A stretch of 64,000 nucleotides of DNA. Origin: Burhinus oedicnemus. Taxonomy: Eukaryota; Chordata; Aves; Charadriiformes; Burhinidae. Shown piece by piece: positions 34,639 to 46,800 of this stretch. The DNA is taken from assembly GCA_008921705.1 (NCBI GenBank), contig VFFE01009068.1, forward strand, positions 598,875 to 662,874, read 5' to 3'. The first letter of the stretch is position 1. The number at the start of each line of letters is the position of its first letter. A program made the translations under genes and the position numbers. A model generated the notes under the pieces. The model made no database searches. It saw only the letters and a program-made list of their open reading frames with translations, and was not told the origin of the DNA.

Positions 34639-37600
34639 ATTCTCAAATGTTGTCTTCTTATACTACCTTTCTCGCTGTTCCTTGCAATTCTACCCTCTTA
34701 GGTGATGATTCCTCCAAGTTCTTACTGTCTGTTCTCTTTATCAAATCATAAACACCACAATATGCATATAAAGAAAATTCTGATGCTTTATTTAAGTTTT
34801 CCTTCATTCATTCAATTCTTTCCTTACAGTGGTCAATAAGTACATTACATAGCTCATTATGAATCAAGCAGGGACGAATCCATCATTCACTGCACAGTAA
34901 GTAGGTGAAAAGTGTGTGTGTATGTGTATATATATGTTCTAGCTGGTATATCACTTCATCTCAGCAGAGCTGCATATGATGAAATCACCTACTCCTACCT
35001 TTTCCCTTTTAACTAAACCCTAAATAAATCTTTGTAAAAGCACTTAACAAAGACTGTATTTACAATATAAAATTATTTGACATTCATGAGTTTGACAAAA
35101 TCTTTATGTATACAAATAAGATTGGAAGTAGAAACAAACAGCTTATTCTTTGCAAAGATAGAATGTAGTCACACAGTGAATCAGGAAAACTCCCATTACT
35201 GGAAGTAAATTAATAGCATTTACATTGTTCTTAAAGAGATGTTTAATTTGTTAGAGGTTTTGTGTTGCTTTTCTCACTTGGCACATGAAGTGTTAGAAGG
35301 GAATGTTGTTTGGACAAAATTGAATTTGTTCTGTTTGTATTGGAAAGTGTCTGGATTTGAAATGAACACACATAATGGAACTAGACAGGAAAATGTACAT
35401 ACCTTTCTCTCTAGGGAATATTGTTCAAGAGTTTTACATAATTGCTTCTGGCTGCTATTCTTTATTTACTTCTATCTCTCCTCAGTTAAGAAAAAGATAG
35501 TTTTGCAATCTCAACTGTTAGGGTATCACATTATTTCACATCATGTGAACTCATAATTCTTTTTGCCTGCTGTAATATAATAAGACAAAGGAAGAAATAA
35601 GATTGACATTGCATTGTACGTGGCTGTTCTCAGTGTAAGTTCCAATAAGATTCAACTGCATTTCCACATCACCAAATACTGTTCGATATATTTAATAATG
35701 TTGAGCTGCAAGATGGATTCCTATACTGAGGCAAATTGAATTAATCTCCAATGCATAACTATGATGCTCTATATTTTTAACAAAAAGGGTCTGGAATTAC
35801 AGAAATCGGAGAAACTGCTTTACCCTTTTGATCGCTCCAGCAAGACCTGACCATTCTCAGATATTGGTTTAGTAGTGTTTTGAAGATAATAGTGCATCCA
35901 TTTGGTATCATTTTTTTCCTAATCAGATGTCAGATTCCACTTTCCTTGACTTGCAGAAACTTCAAGCTCAAGGTTCTCTCCTTGCCCTTCATCAGTCAAA
36001 TGTCATCTGTAATTTCTTCTGGCATTTGATCCTTTTGTTTGAACAGCTGTGATCACACAAAAACTATTCCTTTGCTTGTTTTGGACACAATTCACTATGG
36101 CTTCAAATGTCTTTTTTTGTTCACATTATAGATAATAAGCTATATTACTGTGAACTCTTGCACAACACCTATTTTAAACTCAGGTGCTCTCAATACTTGC
36201 CAAATCAAAGTTCACAATGGACAGATTATACTCTGGTGTACAAATCAACTTGCACTCTTACTGGACAATTATTACTTAATCATAAGAAAAAAAGAAAGCT
36301 ACATGATCTGCAAAGCTAAAAAAATAATTGACTCTTTAGGACCCTCATCTTTCATTTTATGTAGGTAGTTGTTCAGTATAATGTTAAGTGGACCAGAAGA
36401 TAAATGTTGCTTGAAGCATAACTTTTTTATAAATATAGAAGTTCTTCTACAAATTTTATACCTTTTCTCCAGAACAACCAGTTAAGAAAAAAAAAGTTAA
36501 AAAAATGTAAATACAAAGTTTAGGAGGGCTTAATTTATTACATCATCCAAATGTCACCCTGAATGTACGTGGCATGCAGAAAAAGACAATCTAACTGGAA
36601 AAAAAACAAAACCAAAACCAGAGAATTTTCCTTCAAAGCCAGTGTAAACATTTTCTGAAGAATGAGAAAGACTATGCTTGAAAGCCAAAGACTTCTGATA
36701 ACTTCATATATATATACACATTTATATATCTATAGAAGTTATATATATATTTAAACGATGGCATATATAAATATATATAAAAATAACGACAGCACCAACA
36801 AAGCACACCACAAAAGGTTCACACATTGTTGTGAGCAACCCTAAAGTAAGTCCTTAAGCAAACAGACACAGGTTTCAAGCCTGGCATTCCCCAGCTTTTT
36901 TTGAGGTTTCTTTAATTATGCATAATCACTGAATGATATGGTAAAGCAATTTCAAAATTTATGTTTTATGGAGTATAAAACCTGCTTAACTTTATATCTA
37001 ACCCTTTACTTTTGTCTTAGGTGAAGGAGGGCTTAAGAATAACGATGCAAAGTAAATGCAGATGAAAATACACAACCATCAATTGAAAAACAAGACAGGA
37101 AAACTGTAACAGCAGAGGTACTTAATCTAGATCCTGTTCCTACCTCAGTCACAAAACAAGTTCCTGTGTGTTAAGTGTCAGTGATATTTACACGAATGTT
37201 TAAAAGTTTAAACCATTCCTAAGGAAAGGAAGCTTTTGACTCACATATTGGCTATGCCTTATGTTGCAGTTATAAAAAAGGTCTTATCAAGCAGCTATTA
37301 CATTAACAGGAATTTTTAACCTAAAAAAAGAACACAAACACCCTACCTGATTATAAACCAATGCACAATACATTTTATGATGTTAACTGATAATTTATTT
37401 GTTACCTATCAGGTCTTATTTATGTTAAGCAAATAGTTGCAACTAGACTATACAAATTTATGTTTTTCCTTTTTTTGTGAATAACTTAGAATCAGGTTCC
37501 TGTTTCTGCCTATGTATAATGGCAGAAAAACCCTGCACAAACACAACTACAATGAAAATATTGACAATTTATTTTGTAGCAGCTGTGCCATTTTATTCAA

Positions 37601-37710
37601 TTTCTTGAAAACCCGATTCTTTGTCCTGCTGTTTATCTGCATTTTCCTGTCTAAACTTTATGCCTGAACTTGTCTAATTATCTTCTTTCTTAAGTATAGC
37701 TCTGAGAGAC
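34639..37710. other. AT-rich spacer with simple AT/GT repeats
   Basis: No gene recognised. A GT/TA simple repeat lies at 34913-34936 and an AT-dinucleotide-rich segment at about 36703-36782. The 105-codon frame at 35239-35556 has no coding signature. Confidence 0.55.
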
Positions 37711-38261
37711 TGTTGTGGTTTAACCTGGCAGGGAACTAAACAGCACACAGCCGTTCGCTCACTCTACCCCCAGTGGGGTGGGGGAGAGAGTCAGAAAAAA
37801 GGTGAAACTTGTGGGTTGGAATAAAGACAGTTTAATAGGAGAAAAAAGGTAGGGAAAATAAAAATTATGATAAAAAAATATACAAAACAAATGATGCACA
37901 ATGCAACTGCTCACCACCTGCTGACTGATGTGCAGCCAGTCCCCAAGTAGCGGCTGCTCCACCTTGGCCAATTCCCCCCAGTTTATATGCTGAACATGAC
38001 GCCTTATGGCATGGAGTATCCCTGTGGCCAGCTGGGGTCAGCTGTCCTGCTGTGCCCCCTCCCAGCTCCTTGTGCACCTCCAGCCTCCTCGCTGGCAGGG
38101 CAGTACGGGAAGCTGAAAAGCCCTTGACTTAGTGTAAGCACTGCTCAGCAACCACTAAAACATCAGTGTGTTGTCAATGTTATTCTCATCCTAAATCCAA
38201 ACCACAGCACTATACCAGCTACTAGGAAGAAAATTATCTCTATCCCAGCCAAACCAGGACA
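37711..38261 (-). mobile_element. ERV LTR, family E, copy 1, minus strand
   Basis: One of three related elements in the window. On the plus strand it runs from TGTTGTGGTTTAACC to AAACCAGGACA. Orientation is minus because, read that way, a TATA-like element (plus TTTATAT near 37981) precedes an ATTAAA signal (plus TTTAAT at 37831-37836). No clear target-site duplication is seen. No internal sequence adjoins, so it is a solo LTR or a fragment of a provirus. Confidence 0.85.
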
Positions 38262-39149
38262 CAGCCCAAGTAATGATAGTCCATTCCTTCCCAGGTCAAA
38301 TTCTGATAATTTGTTTTTGTTGTTAGAAACATAAAAATATTATTAGCAGGTATTCTTTTTTTTTTATTTTTCTGCTCCTTTGGAAAGATGGAATACTAGT
38401 CAAAGGTCTATATTTTCTTCCTGCTGTGTTTTAATCCCATTCTTTTTTCTCTATGATTGTTCTGTAAAATCTACAAATAAAAAGAAAATTATGTTTGTAA
38501 GTTAAATGCTCCTGGCCCTTGCTAATTTCTTTGCGCTTGATTTCTATTTCTTGGTTTGTATTTTGTGTATTTATTCTTTTACATTATGACATTGGTTCTT
38601 CAGTTCTGCCCTTCTTTTGTTTCACAGCAGCTAGCACGCTGAGGGAAGATTAATAAGGCAACCTTGTAGAGGGATACTTAAATGATGTCTGCATGTATGG
38701 CTCCTAGTTATTGTTGGAAGTAGTGGCAGCAACAGTACATCCTACCGGTTGTGTTATATAAAAACTCTGGATCATTTGCTGTGGTCTCTAGTTCTTCTTT
38801 AGCCTTTGGTACCAAGATTTTTGTTTCCCTCCATCTGCCACTTCCTCCCCTACCTGCAGAAGTCTTTCGTCTTCTGCTAATGTCCTTTCTCTTACTCACC
38901 CTGGACACTGATCACCATTTTCTGCCCCCCTTATTGCCTCCCTATTCTTAGTATTTATTTTCACCTTGCGCTTAACTTTAAAAAGTGGAAAGGACACAGC
39001 TAGCAAATATTGCCACCTTTTAATTCTGGCTTACATGTTCTCATCAGGACTCACATTGCACCAGCTTCATCATTGCAGTATAAATTATTATTACTAGTAA
39101 TCTTCACTGCAAAACCATGCTATCTGAAAGCAATTGCAGCTCATTCAAA
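38262..39149. other. Spacer between LTRs E and D
   Basis: T-rich DNA without a recognised gene. Two mirror-image 66-codon frames at 38708-38951 are chance. Confidence 0.5.
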
Positions 39150-39155
39150 GAAGGC

Positions 39156-40001
39156 AGGCATGGTGGGTTAAGCCTGGCTAAAAGCCAAACTCCTATTCGA
39201 TTGCTCACTCCCTCCTCTGCTCTCAGCACAAAGAGGGGATGAAATAGGAAAAACGGGAACAATAAAGCTCCTGGGTCAGGACAGAGACAGGAAGATCACT
39301 TACCAATTACCATCACAGGCCAAACAGAGTTTACTTGGGGAAAATTAATTTATTGCCAATTAAAATAAGTATTTTCATGTAGTGGGGAACAAAAAGACAG
39401 ATATTACACATCTGACAGATACAAAAACATCATTCTTCATCCCATTCCCAGGCTCAGCTTCACTCCTTCATCCCTGTTTACCACCTCCTGCCCAAGCGGT
39501 GCAGGGGAATGGGGAATGAGGGGCTGCAGCCAATCCATGACAGCTCCTCTCTGCAGCTCCCTCCTCCTCACACTCTTCCCCTCCTCCAGCCTGGGGCCTT
39601 CCCAGGGGCTGCAGTCCTTCAGGATAAGCTTGCTCCAGCATGGGCTCTCCATGGGCTGCAGCTTCCTTCAGGGCATGTCCACCTGCCCCGCCGGAGCCGC
39701 GTCTGCGGGGGGGCGCCCGGAGCCCCTCCTGCCCTCCTCCTGCTCTCCCCTCGGGGCTGGCAGGGCCGTTTCTGCCCCGGTTTCCCTCAGCCCTGGCTGC
39801 CGGGCAGCGTTTTGCCCTTTCTGACCCAGGCTTTCCCCGCGGCGCCCGCCCGTGGCTGAGGGGCTCAGCTGGGCCCTGCGCTGGGGCCCTTGGAGCCGGC
39901 TGGAACCGGCTGTGGCCGGCACGGGGCAGCCCTGGCCACGCCACACAGGGCCCGCCCGGCAGCACCCCAGGGCCAACACCTGGGCACGTAAACCCCATAC
40001 A
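39156..40001 (-). mobile_element. GC-rich solo ERV LTR, family D, minus strand
   Basis: The six bases GAAGGC at 39150-39155 recur exactly at 40002-40007, framing an 846-base element with a plus-strand right end of CCCCATACA; the left TG appears mutated. On the minus strand an AATAAA signal (plus TTTATT at 39349-39354) lies in the AT-rich 3' part. The upstream half (about 39500-39990) is very rich in G and C with many CpGs and includes a G7 run near 39706. A degenerate repeat of GGGCTGCAG/CTCCAGCATGGGCTCTCC type lies at about 39530-39680. Several 100-176 codon frames on both strands arise from this composition and are not genes. The six-base duplication is typical of ERVK-like integration. Confidence 0.85.
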
Positions 40002-40007
40002 GAAGGC

Positions 40008-41690
40008 AACAGAGGGAGGAGGTCAACAGCTGAATGTATCAACACCCTTTTTGCCAGTAAAAATGTCTATTGGCTGCGTCAGTACTTTTAAGAAGAGTAC
40101 TGTGCATGTTATGTCTGCAGAGTCCTGTACTTCACATTAAACCTTGAAATTTTTCAATGAGTGCACACTTTAACGCAAAAAAATAAATTGTTGAAGCTTT
40201 TTTCTTTTCATTTGCTACCTCTCAAGGGGCTGTTACTGTCCTTTTACAAGGGCTCAACAGCGCCAACAAAGATGGATCAGATGAGCTGTGTTGCTGCTAC
40301 TTGCTCCAGAAAATTCATCGTAAGATCAGAAGAATGCAGAATTCACGTGTGGACTTGTCTTCTCGCAGGGGGTCTGAGCTCTTTGCATCTTCCAAGGCCA
40401 AACCCCATGAAGCCTCCTGAGTCCCCCAAAGCCCTTGCCAAACCCAAGCTTTAAATTAGACTGCACGCTTCTGTCAGGGGAAACCAGAAAAAGAGCTGCC
40501 CTGGCAGCTGCTCTTTTTTGGTCCAAATATATAAAATTCATATTGATTTAATATGCATATTTAAGATTGGTATAACTTAAAAAAAAAAATCCATTCTGTT
40601 GCATACACCAAAAGGAAATGAAAAGGAACATTGGCATTTAGTTCAGTAAGGTATTGAACTAAACTGTACCTTTTTAATTTCAAAACATGAAATCTAACAG
40701 GCATGCACAGCTCCCTGGATACAGTTGTGTAAGCATTTCACTAGCTGGCAGACTATGATAAGTTCAAGCAAATATTCAGATGGAGAACTATCTGCGTATG
40801 TGAAAAATACTGCAGATCTTGTTCTACTGGGTAGCTAGTAAAAATGAATACATGATGTCAGTTTTGTATTATAAAAAAGAGATTTCTGTACTTTAAACTG
40901 CAATGATAATCAAAAAAAGGAAAGTTTGAAAAGTATGAAAAAGACAGGAGCAGAAGATTGGCAAAAAACTATTTTATGACTTACCTGGTTGCATAATCTT
41001 CTTTGGGTGAAATACCTTTCAGGATTAATAGCGTACAAGAAAAACCCTTCCAAGTAAGAATCAAAGTTTTTTGTGGAATGTGTGACAAAAAAGAGGACTT
41101 TTTATCTAAAAAAAACATAAACAAGAAGAGAAAAGGTAGTTTATATTAAAAAGAAGCCTTGATATCTCTCTAGTGAGAAAATTTGTTTTTATGACATGAA
41201 GACATAGAAGAATTCATGTTCTAGTCTTATTACATCATAAACATTTTAAGAGGAACAGTATAAAGAGAAACTTTATTTAACATTCCTATGCTTCTCTTTT
41301 CCAGCCTCCTATTTAATTTGAATAACTGACTCCTGATACTACCATTTGCTCCTAAAAGGTTTTGTATTTAGTTTCAGCCTTTAAATTAATTCATTTTGAA
41401 CTGCATGTGTTTCTCTTTAAATCCATTTACTGTTGAGTTTCCAAGGTATTCAAAAAAGATCATTTGTCCACCTTTCTTCTAAAAATTATTTTCTGAGGTC
41501 TTTTCTATATTGGAATAACTTGAATAGTGACTTAGCATAAATTACATGAAAATCATCTAGTCTTTTCTGAACTCAGAGACATTTGAAACATTGGCTTTGA
41601 AAACTGGCACCGTATGATAATTATGGCATGAAACTGTGCGTTGTATATAACTTGGCCACATCTATCAACATAAACTGTGAATGATTTATA
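40008..41690. other. AT-rich spacer
   Basis: No repeat or gene recognised. A-rich segments occur near 40580 and 41100. Confidence 0.5.
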
Positions 41691-41764
41691 TCTGGCACTA
41701 GCAGCAGCTGGGAATTACATCCAGTTACATTTGGAGGCAACTCCCAGCTGCTGCTAGTGCTAGA
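41691..41764. ncRNA. Near-perfect 74-nt hairpin, possible small-RNA precursor
   Basis: Positions 41691-41724 pair with 41731-41764 around a six-base loop (TTACAT). Of 34 positions, 31 pair (two as G-U), including 19 consecutive Watson-Crick pairs: 41695-41713 with 41742-41760, core GCACTAGCAGCAGCTGGGA. Mismatches are at 41714/41741, 41717/41738 and 41719/41736. Length, loop size and placement of bulges resemble a microRNA precursor. A CTTC (CNNC) lies at 41769-41772, just past the stem base, though such a loose motif is common by chance. The stem ends sharply. No microRNA family is recognised from its arms; a palindromic transposon relic is the alternative. Pairing is seen; the RNA role is inference. 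Confidence 0.35.
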
Positions 41765-41929
41765 AGTGCTTCAGATAGAGTGGGAGCTGTTAAACTTACT
41801 GGATTGTATTTAAATAATCATATTTCAAGGTAGAAGGTTATCCTGAATTACATAGAGGTAGATACTGAGCCAGATTAAATTCTAGTAAGTCTGGCAGGAC
41901 AAACTGTGAATCAGTTTTTCTTCTAATGA

Positions 41930-43045
41930 GTTAACAAGAGTATGACTGAGCTTGATTAATACAGACTAATTGGATTTCTGAAAGTCTTTTAATGAGGTCC
42001 ATCATCATCGACTTTTAAAGATGTTATGGAATAACTTTTCATGAATAAATAACACATTAAAAGACAAGAAGTCAAGGGTAGAAGTATATGGTAATATTTT
42101 AGAGTGGAAGGAGATCACCAGGAGAATCCTGAAGTGGTCTGTGCTGGGAGTAATGCTGTTTAATCTATTCAGTCATAATGTGAAAAAAGAGGTTAAGAAT
42201 GAGATGGCAGTTTGCTAACATTACTAAGTTGTTTTATTCAGTGAAGAGAGATGCCAGCATGAAGAACTGCGGAAGGATCTTGCAACATGGGTTGACTAGC
42301 CTTTGCAGTGATGTGGAATTGAATATAGATGAAAGTAAAGTGATAAAATGCAGTCTATCCTACCTATACACTTGAACTGATATGCTCTAAGCTGACCATT
42401 ATCAGTCAGAATGAAATCTGGGGGTTATGACAGATAACTTCACGAAAATGTCAGCTCAAGGTTCATTAGCGGTCAGAAAAGAACAAGTCATATGTTTGCA
42501 GTTATTAGTATAGAAAGAGAAATCTGACAACAACCTTGTGCTGTTATGCTACCATATAAATCCATGTTGTTCCCATATTGTGAATTCACCATACTGTTCT
42601 GTCCCCAACCACTCAATATAATAGGACTAGAAAAAGTCAGTAAGGATAATCAAAGGTTTGAATAGCTTCTGCACAAGGAATGACTAAGTAGGCAAGTATC
42701 ACTTGCCCTCGAATAGAGATGCCTCATGGAAACTATGGCAGAGGTCTTTAAAAACGATAAGTGGCATGCGTAAAGCAAACTTGGCTTTATTGTTCATTAC
42801 ATGAACTGGAGGCATCAAATCAAGCTGCCTGGAAGCAACTTCAAAACAATCCAAAGGATGATGGTCCTTCTGGCAAAAAGTGTTGGAGCAGTGCAGATCT
42901 GCCAGCAGGATGCTGCGAATGCCCCAAGATGCACACGCAACTTGACAGAAGAGAAGCTTGCAGGGGACTACATCGTACAGAAATTCTCCCTCTTGCCCAG
43001 CAAGTTCCTCAAGTGAAAATTGCTAGAGGACAGGAAAGTTCCCAA
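41930..43045 (+). mobile_element. Ancient CR1-like LINE, reverse-transcriptase region
   Basis: The plus strand follows an old amniote-type CR1 from motif A to the end of ORF2. L-D-F-x-K-V-F-N-x-V-H-H-H lies near 41970, the G-S-V-L-G-V-M-L-F-N-L-F block near 42140-42165, and L-G-V-M-T-D-N-F-T-K-M-S-A-Q near 42420-42450. The C-Y-H-I-N-P-C-C-S-H-I region is near 42545. The segment with R-H-Q-I-K-L-P-G-S-N-F-K near 42810 precedes L-P-A-G-C-C-E-C-P-K near 42900. The frame is broken many times, and divergence greatly exceeds that of the avian CR1 copies here. Ends are approximate. The 131-codon frame at 42761-43156 is a chance frame within it. Confidence 0.7.
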
Positions 43046-43322
43046 AGACTTTTGCACTCATGTACTAATCTTCTTTGGAACACTGTCAGTTACAAGTTAG
43101 TAAGCGAATACCTTTATTTCTTATGTCTTACAGCCAGAAAGGACCATATCTATTGACTTTTAGCCTTTGCAAGACTATTGTTTTTCCAGATATGCAGGAA
43201 AGACCCTGGTTACAGTAAGTGTTTGGAGCAGGATAAAAATGGGAATTGTTTCCTCTTATGAGTGAATAAGTTATTTTGAATTAAGTTCCTGAACGTAAAG
43301 AAAGTGATTCTTTTTTTGAAGT
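43046..43322. other. Short spacer
   Basis: AT-rich DNA ending with GAAGT at 43318-43322, the left target-site copy of the following LTR. Confidence 0.6.
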
Positions 43323-43883
43323 TGTCATAGTTTAACCCTGGTAGGCATCAGCACCACATAGCCACTGACTTACTCCCCCTGATGTAGGATGGGGGAGAGA
43401 ACTTGGAGAGTAAAAGTGAGAAAACTTACAGGTTGAGATAAAGACAGTTTAATAGGGAAAGCAAAAGCTGTGCATACAAACAAAGCAAAACAAGGAATTC
43501 ATTCACTGCTTTCTGTCAGCAGGCAGATGTTTAGTGATTTCCAGGAAAGCAGGGCTCCATCCTGTGCAATGATTACTTGGGAAGGCAAACACCGTAACTC
43601 TGAACAGTCCCCCCTTCCTCCTTCTTCTCCCAGCTTTTTATTGCTTGTCAGTTGGGATCCACTGTCCTGGCTGTGTCCCCTCCCAACTTCTTGTTGAGCC
43701 CTCACCTACTCGCTGGCAGGGCAGCCTGAGAAGCAGAAAAGGCCTTGATGCTGTGCAAGAACTTTTCAGCAATAGCTAAAACACTGATGTATTATCAACA
43801 CTGTTTTGGTCAGAAATCTATAACATAGTACCTTATAAGATACTATGAAGAAAACTAGCTCTACCCAAGCCAAAACCAGTACA
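43323..43883 (-). mobile_element. Solo ERV LTR, family E, copy 2, minus strand
   Basis: Runs on the plus strand from TGTCATAGTTTAACCC to AAAACCAGTACA. GAAGT at 43318-43322 is repeated exactly at 43884-43888, a five-base target-site duplication that shows both ends are complete. The ATTAAA signal on the minus strand is plus TTTAAT at 43448-43453. The TATA region is altered to CTTTTTATTG. It is solo, with no viral interior. Confidence 0.92.
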
Positions 43884-43888
43884 GAAGT

Positions 43889-46800
43889 TTAGTTTATTTT
43901 TAACATGCGAATGTTGCCATGAATCTAAAATATTTATTTTAAAGTAATAAATTGTGAGAGATTGCACAGAAAGAGCATAAGAAGAGATGACCTATGGTGG
44001 GAATATAGCTATAAAAATGAACCCCAGTTAAACAAAGGGTCTTAAGACTTGTCTAGATTCCTTTCTGTGTTGGATTAACTGACTATGGGAGCTGTCCTTT
44101 GGGGCAATTAAAAACTAAGCTAAAAACACTTTTTATAATGGAAATGTATTAATGCATTCATTCTTGCATTTACTTTCACTAGATTTACTCTGGCAGTATT
44201 TGCCTGCTAATACAATTTAGTAGGGAAAAGTATTTTATGGGAGCTTCAAAACCTTGTTTAGTTAGTTGCTGTTGGGAAAACTGCATGCTTAAAGTGTTTG
44301 TGATGTTTTGTGACTACCGCAAGAGCGCTTCATTCTGTCTTTTTGTGTTGGGGTGCCTGTTCAACAAACTGAACCGTTTTAAGGAATTCTTAAGCTAGAG
44401 AATCAGCAGTCCTGTTGGATAAAGGTGTTGTTTCTCCTTAATTGTTAATGACTTTTTCAGAATGAGTTTGTGCGTTCAGGAAGTATTCAGTGAATTACTC
44501 TTCTGAATTAATTCAAAAGTAACCCATTACCCTTAAGCTGATTTAATTCCAAGTTTAACACCAGGCTGCTGGCATCATGAAATGCCTGCATGATTACAAA
44601 TGTATTTATTGTTATGCACTATGGTACCCTGACTGCTTCATCTATAATATATGCCAAGAACATTTTACACTGTGAACACCCATAATTCAGCACCAAAAAA
44701 CCAAAATTTTCGTAAGAGACCAAAAGTCAGTTGTGTGTAATGGTACGCATGTAATAAAGCCTGCAGCTCTTGACCTCCATCCAGTCAAGTAGGGATTAAA
44801 AGGCACCTGAACAAAAAAAGAGAGGGTAGCTCCACATTGAAAAGGCTATCAAATTTTCATGCCTGATCACAGTATTTGTCACTTTATGCTAAGTACTGTG
44901 GATGCAGTGTTGATGAAGAAAGTGTTCTTGAAAACTTTTACTAACAGATACTTCTACAGGACATAAATTGATGAAGTGAGGTTGGGCTGCCAAAAACCAA
45001 AGCTAAAATTCAATTAAGTAATAGTCATCAACTTTGTGTATAATACACCGTATAAATGATGAATGATGGGGAATTGTCACGCAGATACAAATGTTTCTGC
45101 CTAGCTTAGAGAAAGAAACAAGAGGAGATAACATTTTAAATGGAAAACACTCTGTGTTGAAGGGGGAAAAAGATTAATTCTTTTAGGTAGTTTAGTAATA
45201 TAGAATTTTAATATCTCTGGCTAGTGTGAACAAAGAAAAAAGTCAAATTTTTCTTCCATTTCAATTTGTGATTTTTTTTAAAAAATGTGCTCACTCTTTC
45301 ACATCTGATGCGCTCTTCAGATATGAAGGCATAAACTAGGCAAATCAGATTTCGAGCAAAATTGAAAATCTTTTAAAACAATTTTGAAGTTAATAGAATT
45401 GGTAGGTTTTTAGACAAAAATCCATCTGTACTTTAAATACATTTGCCTAAGAGAAACTAATTACAGAAATATTTTTTCTTAATCATGCTTGTGAAACACT
45501 GTTAAGATCCAATCTCTGATAGAAATAGTATTTGTAACAAAGCTAGGCAAACAAAGTTTTGTAAGTAGGTTTTGTTTTGTACAGTTTTATATTAGTAGAT
45601 TCTAAAATAACTTTTTCAAATAACCATTTTTACCTCCATATGGCTGTTCCATATAAAGTCTCAGTAGTGTGGTGATCACAGGCAGGAAGAAAGGTAAAAC
45701 AAATTCTGGAGTACTGTTATGATTACTGGTAGTTCCTACTTCTGTTTAAATAATTGTTGGTGTTCACACGTGACATAATTCCCTTCAAAAACTGAGCTTC
45801 TTGCCACAGAACATAGATAAATGCCTAACTCCATTTTTACTGTTCCTCCCAGTCTGTCAGTCCCATCTGTAACTTTCTCTGCTAACATTTTTTATGTCTG
45901 TTTCAAAGTAAAAATTTTATTTACTTCACTAGAGATCGTGGCTTTGCCTAGCAGAAAACATACAGTAGCTAGTGATATATTTAGAAGAAGATACACTTAA
46001 AGAGAAGTTCAGATGAACTGAAGCTAGATACATAGCTAAATTATCTGTTTGTTTTTTCTGTTTAGCTTTTATTGGCCATTAATAAAATGTCAGGATGTGT
46101 CCATCTGTTTCCAAGCTCTGACTCATACACTGGATTAACTGAGATAGGGGGCCAGAGCCGAATAGAGGAATTACTGTTGGACATAGGCAGAAATGTTCAG
46201 AAGTTCCTATCTTGACATAAACCGATGTTAAGTATTGTTTTCCCAATCTGTTTTACACTGGAATTTGTAAATGCAGATGATAGGCTACCTGATCACAAGT
46301 AAACCTTCTCAGAGGGACTCCTCCATCCTGATGTCCCTTGTGAAATCTTACTTCACATTAGCCGAAGCTCAGTCTTGCTTCTCCATCAAAATCCAACCAC
46401 CAAAAATACATTTGTGTCAAGAAGTAAGTATTCACCTCATACAAACAGATGCACATGTAAAATTTAAGAATTCACACAGATATTTTTATTGTGTGAACAT
46501 ATTTTTCTGTTCACACTCGTTCAGCTGTTTTGCGTTGGTATCTTCCGTACTGTGTATCTTGTGCCCTTTAGCTATGAAAGTGGAGATGAGAAGTGGGACT
46601 ATCTGAACCAAATCCATCCCTGGGGGACTTTGCTGTCAAAACTATTGAAAAGTGTCTGCTGTAGCACTGGGGAGGAGTGGTTAAGGAAGTCTGAGCTGTA
46701 AAATTGTGTCTTTCCTATCGTTCTTACCACAGATTAGCAGAGAGGAAATGAATTTAAAATCATTTTCAAAGAAAAGTAAAAAACCCAAACATATTTAAAT

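Noticed and set aside
39468..40140. Frames of 102-176 codons on both strands
   Set aside because: They lie largely inside the GC-rich family-D LTR, run in opposite strands over the same bases, and are Pro/Arg/Gly/Ala-rich as expected from composition.
42761..43156. 131-codon plus-strand frame
   Set aside because: It runs through the ancient CR1 in a mixed phase and continues past its end into spacer.
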